A stretch of 5,228 bases of DNA from Bacteroidota bacterium (GTDB taxonomy: Bacteria > Bacteroidota > Bacteroidia > Bacteroidales > VadinHA17), in assembly GCA_012838685.1 (NCBI GenBank), contig DUOU01000194.1, positions 1 to 5,228 of the forward strand, given 5' to 3'. Both the position numbers and the translations under genes were made by a program. Positions within the stretch are counted from its first letter, which is position 1, and each line of letters opens with the position of its first letter. Below are positions 1 to 5,228 of the stretch, in pieces. The notes below the pieces were generated by a model. It searched no databases. It was given only the letters and a program-made list of their open reading frames with translations, and was not told where the DNA came from.

Positions 1-97
1 AAAAATTATGGTTGATTAATAATTAAATCATTAGATAAAGCTAAATTAATAAGTGATAAAATATGATAAAATTATATTAAATAAAGCTACATATATA
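1..97. other. AT-rich non-coding segment abutting truncated mutS
   Basis: The first 100 bases contain only 14 G or C, whereas bases 101-200 contain 54, and the change falls where MutS homology starts. All three forward frames have stops here, including back-to-back TAA codons at 47-52 just before the mutS GTG. Short direct repeats are visible: ATTAATAA at 15-22 and 45-52, ATAAAGCTA at 35-43 and 81-89, and GATAAA at 34, 55 and 65. There is also an imperfect hairpin at 13-30 (TGATTAA against TTAAATCA). No frame encodes the missing start of MutS. The segment could be the edge of an inserted element, a deletion scar or a misassembled contig end. The window alone cannot separate these. Confidence 0.6.
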
Positions 98-2521
98 TCT
101 TCCGTGGAGCTGACCGGATTTCCGTACCATGCTCTGGATACATATCTACCCAGGCTTGTAAGAGCGGGACAAAGGGTCGCTATCTGCGAACAACTGGAGG
201 ATCCCAAACTGACAAAAAAAATTGTCAAAAGGGGCATAGTTGAGTTGGTTACCCCGGGCGTATCATTGAACGATAACGTACTTGACAACAAGGAGAATAA
301 TTTTCTTGCCGCGGTACATATAGATAAAAATATCGCGGGTGTCTCTTTGCTCGATATCTCCACGGGAGAGTTTCTGGTTGCTGAAGGTACCGTTGAGTAT
401 GTCGACCAGATTTTGAGCAATTTTAAACCCAAAGAGGTTCTTTTTGAAAGCGGTAAGAGAGAGATTTTCAGGGAGAGTTTCGGGCACAAGTTGTATACCA
501 ATAAGTTAGACGATTGGGTTTTCACTCCTGAAGCGGCAAATGACAGATTGTTGAAACAGTTCGAGACCAAATCCCTGAAGGGTTTCGGGATCCAGAATAT
601 GGAGCGTGGCATAATCGCTGCCGGGGCTATCCTTTATTATCTCGACATTACCAGGCATGATCAACTTGGCCATATAACCAATCTTTCCAGGATAGAGGGC
701 GATAAATATGTCTGGATAGATAAGTTTACCATTAGAAATCTTGAACTTTTTTCTTCGCCCCATGAAGGAGCGACTACATTTCTGGATGTTGTGGACCACA
801 CGGTTACCCCTATGGGCAGCAGGATGCTGAAAAGGTGGATATCCCTGCCTTTGAAGGATGTTGAAGAGATTGACAACCGGCTCGATGTGGTGGACTTTTT
901 GTATAAAGAGGCCGAAATTAGGTCCAAAATGACGAAATATCTGAAGCAGATAGGCGATCTTGAAAGGCTCATTTCAAAAGTCGCTACCGGTAGGATAAAT
1001 CCAAGGGAAGTTGTTCAGCTCAAAAGGGCGCTTATGGCGATAGATCCATTGTTGAAAATATCCCGGGAGAGCGGAAATAGGGCGTTAATGTCGCTGGGAG
1101 AGGGACTTGACCCATGCCGTCAACTCTCTTCGAAAATAGAGCTTGAAATAAATGATGATCCCCCAATACAGATCGTTAAGGGAAATGTTATCGCTGAAGG
1201 GGTATCCGACGAACTTGACGAACTGAGAAAAATATTGTACCATGGCAAGGAGTACCTCGCCGATCTGCAGGAGAGAGAAAGCCTGCGCACAGCCATTCCG
1301 TCACTAAAGGTAGGTTTTAACAACGTGTTTGGATATTATATCGAGGTAAGGAACACGCATAAGAATAAAGTACCGCCGGAGTGGATAAGGAAACAGACGC
1401 TTGTAAGCGCTGAAAGGTATATAACCGAGGAATTAAAGGAGTACGAAAATAAGATACTGGGAGCCGAAGAGAAGATTTTAACGCTGGAGTCCAAACTCTT
1501 CGCGGAAATAGTTGGTTTTATCCTTGGATACATAACTCCCATGCAGACAAATTGTTCGATTTTGTCGCAGTTGGATTGCCTTTTGTCGTTTGCCGGGATA
1601 TCAGTGGATTTTGGTTATAACAGACCCGTCATAAACGATTCAAAAAAACTTGTAATTGAGGAGGGAAGGCATCCGGTTATCGAGAGACGGATGGAAAACG
1701 GGGAATGTTATGTGCCTAACGACATTGAAATGGCCAATGACGACCAGCAGATAATCATCCTTACCGGGCCAAATATGTCCGGTAAATCGGCCCTGCTCCG
1801 ACAAACAGCGTTAATAGTACTTATGGCTCAGATTGGTTGCTTCGTACCGGCAAAATCGGCCTCGATAGGGATAGTGGATAAACTGTTTACCAGGGTGGGG
1901 GCATCGGATAATATCTCACTGGGAGAATCAACATTTATGGTTGAGATGAACGAAACGGCCAGCATACTCAACAATTTGTCCGACAGAAGCCTTCTGCTAC
2001 TTGATGAGATAGGAAGGGGAACAAGTACATATGACGGTATTTCCATAGCGTGGGCAATGGTAGAATATCTTCACGAAAGCAAAAATAGGCCCAAAACGAT
2101 ATTCGCCACCCATTATCATGAACTCAATGAGATGGAGAACTCTTTCAAAAGAGTCAGAAATTATAATATATCTATCATGGAGTCAAACAATAAGATTGTT
2201 TTTCTCAGAAAGTTGAAAAGGGGTGGAAGTGAGCACAGTTTTGGTATTCATGTGGCCCGGATGGCGGGAATGCCCAAAAGTGTGGTTGCCAGGGCAGATG
2301 AGATATTGAAAAAGATGGAAGAGGGGAGGGACAAAGGTGAATTGGCCAAGCCTGTCGCTGAGATTGCCGGAGAGAGGGAAGGGCTTCAACTCAGTATATT
2401 CCAACTCGATGATCCGGTTTTAAAGCAGATAAGGGATGAGATACTGGATTTGGATATTGATAATCTTACCCCGATGGAGGCGCTCAACAAACTTTACAGT
2501 ATAAGGAAATTTCTTAAATAA
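53..2521 (+). CDS. mutS: DNA mismatch repair protein MutS, N-terminally truncated
   Basis: MutS binds base mismatches and small loops as a clamp-shaped dimer, then uses ATP to recruit MutL in methyl-independent or methyl-directed repair. Family homology begins at residue 17-18 (VELTGFPYHALDTYL). It covers the end of domain I (to about 67), the connector (about 80-222), the lever and clamp core (about 223-525, with VTPMGSRMLKRW at 251 and SLKVGFNNVFGYYIEV at 417) and the ATPase domain. ATPase motifs are intact: EEGRHPV at 536, Walker A GPNMSGKS at 572-579, STFMVEM at 626-632, Walker B LLLLDE ending at 652, and the ATHYHE loop from 685. The dimerising helix-turn-helix follows near 727 (EHSFGIHVARMAGMP), and a likely beta-clamp motif QLSIF lies at 779-783. 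About 65 residues (E. coli numbering) are missing in front, including the Phe-X-Glu mismatch wedge, and are replaced by an unrelated AT-rich leader. The GTG at 53 is only the first start after two stops; it has no ribosome-binding site, and GTG 104 is equally possible. Identity is certain; whether the product works is doubtful. Confidence 0.95.
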   Translation: MIKYDKIILNKATYISSVELTGFPYHALDTYLPRLVRAGQRVAICEQLEDPKLTKKIVKRGIVELVTPGVSLNDNVLDNKENNFLAAVHIDKNIAGVSLLDISTGEFLVAEGTVEYVDQILSNFKPKEVLFESGKREIFRESFGHKLYTNKLDDWVFTPEAANDRLLKQFETKSLKGFGIQNMERGIIAAGAILYYLDITRHDQLGHITNLSRIEGDKYVWIDKFTIRNLELFSSPHEGATTFLDVVDHTVTPMGSRMLKRWISLPLKDVEEIDNRLDVVDFLYKEAEIRSKMTKYLKQIGDLERLISKVATGRINPREVVQLKRALMAIDPLLKISRESGNRALMSLGEGLDPCRQLSSKIELEINDDPPIQIVKGNVIAEGVSDELDELRKILYHGKEYLADLQERESLRTAIPSLKVGFNNVFGYYIEVRNTHKNKVPPEWIRKQTLVSAERYITEELKEYENKILGAEEKILTLESKLFAEIVGFILGYITPMQTNCSILSQLDCLLSFAGISVDFGYNRPVINDSKKLVIEEGRHPVIERRMENGECYVPNDIEMANDDQQIIILTGPNMSGKSALLRQTALIVLMAQIGCFVPAKSASIGIVDKLFTRVGASDNISLGESTFMVEMNETASILNNLSDRSLLLLDEIGRGTSTYDGISIAWAMVEYLHESKNRPKTIFATHYHELNEMENSFKRVRNYNISIMESNNKIVFLRKLKRGGSEHSFGIHVARMAGMPKSVVARADEILKKMEEGRDKGELAKPVAEIAGEREGLQLSIFQLDDPVLKQIRDEILDLDIDNLTPMEALNKLYSIRKFLK

Positions 2522-2530
2522 TGTTCCCGG

Positions 2531-2577
2531 AGATATTGAATGCGGATTCGTAGATTCAACTTACCAACACAATATCT
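2531..2577. repeat. Weak inverted repeat in convergent intergenic gap
   Basis: Perfect 8-base arms AGATATTG (2531-2538) and CAATATCT (2570-2577) flank a competing smaller pair TTGAAT (2536-2541) and ATTCAA (2554-2559). The repeat sits in the 55-bp gap between the mutS stop and the transporter stop, so it could help end transcription from both sides. The stem is AT-rich, the loop is long and neither side has a real T-run. A standard intrinsic terminator is therefore not supported. Confidence 0.25.
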
Positions 2578-4808
2578 TAAATCTCTTTCTGTGTATGGCA
2601 ACTTACAAACAGGATAGAACCTACTTGATCATATCCGGATAAAATATCACTGTTTCTTTTTAGGGCCTCGGCGCTGAAACCGATCATTGTAAGGGCCGCT
2701 TTGCCGGATTTCTCGTTTATTATGCTTCTGAAATTTTGATCAGTGTCAACTACAATGATTTCTATGTTTTTTTCGGTGATGGGCAGTCTGCCCGTTTGTA
2801 CCAGTTCACTCAGTTTATTGCGGGTCTCCTCGTACTCTCTCTGGTGACATATCTCAAATATCCTTATCGGGGCCCTTCTCCAGTCGGGATGGCCGGAGAT
2901 AATAAAGCTTAGCATAATAAGAAGGCTGGCATTTTCTGTCTCGGAAAAGTCTATCCAGATGTGGATTCCATTCCTAAAAATCATCTCTTTTGAGCTGGAG
3001 GCAAGGAGACAAATATCAAAAGCACCGGCTTTGATCAAACCAATATTATCAATTATTTCGGGCAGATCCTTTGGATTCTCTTTATCGTATTCAAAAACCA
3101 CCATATTGTTTTCCATTCCGGATATGCCCGGGACCTGGATTGCCTGCACAATCGCGGAGGTATATGAGGGTGAAATAATAGTGTCGACAAACAGGTGGTT
3201 TTGTGTGGTGTCGTACATATCGATTAACTTGGCCAGCTCCTCTTCGGCTTGCTTATGAGTGGCCTTTGAATAGTATCCGTCTATCCTGTGAAGATATGTG
3301 CCAAAACCGTACTTATAGGAGACCCAGTTCAAAAGTTGGAAAGCTTTTGATCTGACAAATGAGTCTTTTGAGATACAGATGGCGCTGGGCCGCCACTCTT
3401 TCTGTTTGACCTTGCTTCCGGATCGTTGCAGATATACCTGAATATTCCTGTTTACCTGGAACAGGGCATTGGCGAAAAGCGACTCCAGGCCAAGGCGATC
3501 CTTATGGATAATATTTATTAAGAGATAAAGTCCGATCATCACGATAACGGCGACGAAAGCGAATTTCGTGTCAATTTTGAACATCACCCAAACTGATAGA
3601 ACAAATCCAAGCAGGGAGATGTACCACTTTGATCTGAATGAGGGGCGGTAGGAGGGTGAAGAGCCAAAATGGTTCAGGAATGAAATCAGGCAAAGGGAGC
3701 CATAAGAGACCATAAAAAACATTGATATAATTTTCGCCACGGCATCAATGCTACCCATAAGAATGAAAGCCAAAGCGATAACAACAGTTACAATAGAGGC
3801 GTTAATAGGTTCATTATCAGACTTTCTACTATAAGATAACCAGTTGTTTATTTTTTTGGAGGGAAATAATCCATCCAGGGCCAGCGCCTGCAGTGTCCGG
3901 GGAGCCACCATTAATGAGCCCAATGCGGAAGATGATGTTGATGCGGCCAAGCCGATCGGAATTATTATTGCGCCACCTATGGCTATATTTTTCATTATAA
4001 GCTGATTGCCTTCAGCCAGCATCTCCTCGGGACTGACCGTAACCGCCAACTTATAGGCTACCAGTATATAAATTATCATTCCTATTAAAGTGGCTGACAG
4101 TGTTCCCAGCGGAATAGATTTTGAAGGGTTTTTCAGGTCGCCCGATAGTCCCACACCGGCCGTTATTCCCGCAAAGGCCGGAAAACAGATGCCTAAAACT
4201 ATGAAAAACTGATCCATATTTCTTATATCCCCAATCGGTATTCTTCCTCCCTGAATTTCACCGAAATCAGTCTTTCCCAAAAAGAACATCAACAGTGAAA
4301 CCGCGAGAATGAGATTAACCAGGAACAAGGTTTTTACCCCTCCACCAGCGCCTTTTTTCAGTACAATAACAGATATAAGTATCATTACCGGGATACTGAT
4401 TACCTGTCGCGGAAGCACCCTTCCTCCAAAAGCATTGCTATAGGCATCGAACACAAACTCAAATGTCTCTGTGAACCCGATTACATAAAAAGCCACACTG
4501 ATCGCTTGTGATAAAAAGAGAGCTATTCCAATAGTGGCGCCGATATTGAATCCAAAAGAACGGGAGATTATGAAATATTCTCCTCCCCCCTCAACCCTTT
4601 TGTTCGTTGCCAGTTCAGATATTGCCAGTGCTGTAGGGATGGCAAGCGAATGGCCCAATAAAATAATCAGTATGACTCCCCAAAATCCAAGAGTTCCTAC
4701 CGCATATCCGAATCTCAGAAAAAGTATGGCTCCAAGGATTGTGGAAATCGCGGTAAGAAAAACGGGAGCTGTCCCAAATTTTTTATTGTTGCCAATCTCT
4801 GTTGCCAT
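2577..4808 (-). CDS. SLC12-type cation-chloride cotransporter, APC superfamily
   Basis: Probable inner-membrane symporter of the cation-chloride cotransporter family (TC 2.A.30), moving Cl- with K+ and/or Na+. Numbering is from the ATG at 4808 (743 residues). The core has about 12 membrane helices between residues 11 and 434. Family signatures include the broken helix 1 (STILGAILFLRFGYAVG, from 22), helix 6 with its cytosolic loop (FPAFAGITAG, then GLSGDLKNPSKSIP, 209-233), helix 8 (TSSSALGSLMVAPR, 291-304) and the helix 10-11 linker SSPSYRPSFRSKW (383-395). By alignment from memory with animal NKCC1, Tyr108 matches the K+-site tyrosine of helix 3, Ser293-Ser294 the Na+-site serines of helix 8 and Tyr369 a Cl--site tyrosine. 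Residues 472-743 form the soluble C-terminal domain, starting WRPSAICIS, with a counterpart of the NKCC WWLxDDGGLTLL segment at 616-632. An in-frame TTG at 4829 would add seven residues; ATG is preferred because helix 1 begins soon after it and the likely -7 box lies 29 bases upstream. Annotation pipelines may call it an amino acid permease. The family is well supported; the exact ions are inferred. Confidence 0.88.
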   Translation of the reverse strand: MATEIGNNKKFGTAPVFLTAISTILGAILFLRFGYAVGTLGFWGVILIILLGHSLAIPTALAISELATNKRVEGGGEYFIISRSFGFNIGATIGIALFLSQAISVAFYVIGFTETFEFVFDAYSNAFGGRVLPRQVISIPVMILISVIVLKKGAGGGVKTLFLVNLILAVSLLMFFLGKTDFGEIQGGRIPIGDIRNMDQFFIVLGICFPAFAGITAGVGLSGDLKNPSKSIPLGTLSATLIGMIIYILVAYKLAVTVSPEEMLAEGNQLIMKNIAIGGAIIIPIGLAASTSSSALGSLMVAPRTLQALALDGLFPSKKINNWLSYSRKSDNEPINASIVTVVIALAFILMGSIDAVAKIISMFFMVSYGSLCLISFLNHFGSSPSYRPSFRSKWYISLLGFVLSVWVMFKIDTKFAFVAVIVMIGLYLLINIIHKDRLGLESLFANALFQVNRNIQVYLQRSGSKVKQKEWRPSAICISKDSFVRSKAFQLLNWVSYKYGFGTYLHRIDGYYSKATHKQAEEELAKLIDMYDTTQNHLFVDTIISPSYTSAIVQAIQVPGISGMENNMVVFEYDKENPKDLPEIIDNIGLIKAGAFDICLLASSSKEMIFRNGIHIWIDFSETENASLLIMLSFIISGHPDWRRAPIRIFEICHQREYEETRNKLSELVQTGRLPITEKNIEIIVVDTDQNFRSIINEKSGKAALTMIGFSAEALKRNSDILSGYDQVGSILFVSCHTQKEI

Positions 4809-4836
4809 ATAATTTTTGTTATCCCACAAACAGCCC

Positions 4837-4844
4837 CAAAATTA
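4837..4844 (-). promoter_or_regulatory. Candidate Bacteroidota -7 promoter box for the transporter
   Basis: On the minus strand this reads TAATTTTG, matching the Bacteroidota -7 consensus TAnnTTTG. It lies about 29 bases upstream of the ATG at 4808, giving a plausible leader of roughly 20 bases and favouring the ATG over the TTG at 4829. No convincing -33 TTTG is seen at the usual distance. Background AT-richness could produce this match by chance. Confidence 0.35.
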
Positions 4845-4855
4845 CAAAAATTGTA
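4843..4855. repeat. Short palindrome TACAA-N3-TTGTA at the putative promoter
   Basis: Five-base perfect arms, TACAA (4843-4847) and TTGTA (4851-4855), surround three A residues and overlap the upstream end of the candidate -7 box. The position would suit an operator for a regulator of the transporter. It is short and lies in AT-rich sequence, so chance is a real alternative. Confidence 0.2.
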
Positions 4856-5037
4856 GATTAAAATACTTTTTCTTGGTAAAACGATAAACCTTGCCCCTAA
4901 TTTTTAACGGAAAAAACTCTTCAAATGTCGCTTTAGTGGACGATAAAAAACCTCAATGATAAATTTGCGGAGATTGGGTAATTAAAGTGGAATATGGATT
5001 ATAGATATCTGAATTTTTATACTTTCTTTTTATTAAC
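4856..5037. other. Non-coding spacer, no gene seen
   Basis: Together with the promoter and terminator entries on either side, this accounts for the roughly 295-bp gap between the transporter start and the stop of the next gene. Forward frames give only tiny open stretches, for example ATG 4957 with 9 codons, and I found no ATG on the minus strand. I see no tRNA cloverleaf, riboswitch core or repeat array. Confidence 0.5.
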
Positions 5038-5073
5038 AAAAAAAGAGTGTCTCAACTTTTGAGACACCCTCTT
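5038..5073 (-). terminator. Rho-independent terminator of the oxidoreductase-like gene
   Basis: Read on the minus strand, a stem built from GTGTCTCAA and TTGAGACAC (9 pairs, loop of 3) is extended by four outer pairs (AAGA with TCTT type) across a two-base bulge. It is followed directly by seven T residues (complement of A5038-A5044). It lies about 30 bases past the stop codon of the minus-strand gene at 5104. On the plus strand the stem is not followed by a T-run, so it acts in one direction and isolates the transporter from the upstream gene. Confidence 0.85.
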
Positions 5074-5103
5074 CAATCTGAACTTAGGAGTTATAAAGTC
5101 GGT

Positions 5104-5228
5104 TTATCCTCTTACAATCTCCTCTTTGTCTTTGTCCCAGTACATGGTTCTTCCTTCAAGGTAGGCTCTTGTTCCCATATGGGCGGTTATTGACTCTTCA
5201 AATGCGCTGTCGATGGCATTTGAAGGAG
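5104..5228 (-). CDS. C-terminal fragment, probable Gfo/Idh/MocA oxidoreductase (partial)
   Basis: Only the last 40 codons and the TAA stop lie in the window; the gene runs off the right edge. The visible end, with AFEESITAHMGTRAYLEGR at about residues 8-26 followed by TMYWDKDKEEIV, resembles the C-terminal helix and GR..YWD end of Gfo/Idh/MocA family NAD(P)-dependent sugar or polyol oxidoreductases common in Bacteroidota. The Rossmann domain and catalytic residues are outside the window, so substrate and subfamily cannot be given. That the frame is real is supported by the strong terminator placed just after its stop. Protein-coding status is fairly secure; the family call is from motif memory. 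Confidence 0.6.
   Translation of the reverse strand, partial: PSNAIDSAFEESITAHMGTRAYLEGRTMYWDKDKEEIVRG

Noticed and set aside
13..30. Imperfect AT-only hairpin considered as a transposon end or terminator
   Set aside because: It is short, has one mismatch or bulge, and lies in 14% G+C sequence where such pairing is expected by chance. No partner inverted repeat is found elsewhere in the window.
46..612. 188-codon minus-strand open frame opposite mutS
   Set aside because: It lies antisense to well-conserved MutS sequence, has no recognisable domain, and its Ser/Leu-rich composition is typical of a reverse-complement shadow.
2522..2576. Possible strong bidirectional terminator between the convergent genes
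   Set aside because: No GC-rich stem with flanking T and A runs exists in the gap; only the AT-rich inverted repeat listed as a low-confidence feature.
2959..3258. 99-codon plus-strand open frame within the transporter gene
   Set aside because: It is antisense to the C-terminal domain of the cotransporter, which is well supported; there is no recognisable domain or independent start signal.
4534..4812. 92-codon plus-strand open frame opposite the transporter N-terminus
   Set aside because: It is antisense to conserved helices 1-3 of the transporter, so it is a shadow frame.
2577..5228. Transporter and oxidoreductase-like gene as one operon
   Set aside because: They share a strand, but a clear intrinsic terminator and a spacer of about 295 bp with a candidate promoter separate them.

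Overview
The window looks like chromosomal DNA from a member of the Bacteroidota, probably a metagenomic or draft contig. The MutS protein is the best lineage marker. Its Walker A context (GPNMSGKSALLRQTALI) and its C-terminal tail (QLSIFQLDDPV..., then LTPMEALNKL) are what I associate with Bacteroidota MutS. Weak or absent Shine-Dalgarno sequences and a TAnnTTTG-like -7 box agree with this. It is an inference from motif memory, not from a search.

Layout: (1) Bases 1-97 are extremely AT-rich (14 G+C in the first 100 bases), hold no recognisable gene and end abruptly where mutS homology begins. (2) Bases 53-2521 (+) encode the DNA mismatch-repair ATPase MutS. It is intact from late domain I to the C-terminus, but it lacks about the first 65 residues of the family (E. 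coli numbering), including the mismatch-reading Phe-X-Glu motif. (3) A 55-bp convergent gap holds a weak inverted repeat. (4) Bases 2577-4808 (-) encode a 743-residue cation-chloride cotransporter of the SLC12 type, with a 12-helix APC-fold core and a complete soluble C-terminal domain. (5) A spacer of about 295 bp carries a probable promoter for the transporter and a clear intrinsic terminator for the next gene. (6) Bases 5104-5228 (-) are the last 40 codons of a gene whose C-terminus resembles Gfo/Idh/MocA oxidoreductases.

The three genes do not look like a functional unit. mutS converges on the transporter, and the transporter is separated from the partial oxidoreductase gene by that gene's own terminator. 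I see no RNA gene, CRISPR array, transposase, phage gene or defence system, and no sign of a previously undescribed multi-gene system. The two points most worth a second look are the abrupt N-terminal truncation of mutS at a composition junction, and a bacterial SLC12-type transporter that keeps residues aligning with the animal NKCC Na+, K+ and Cl- sites as well as the C-terminal domain.
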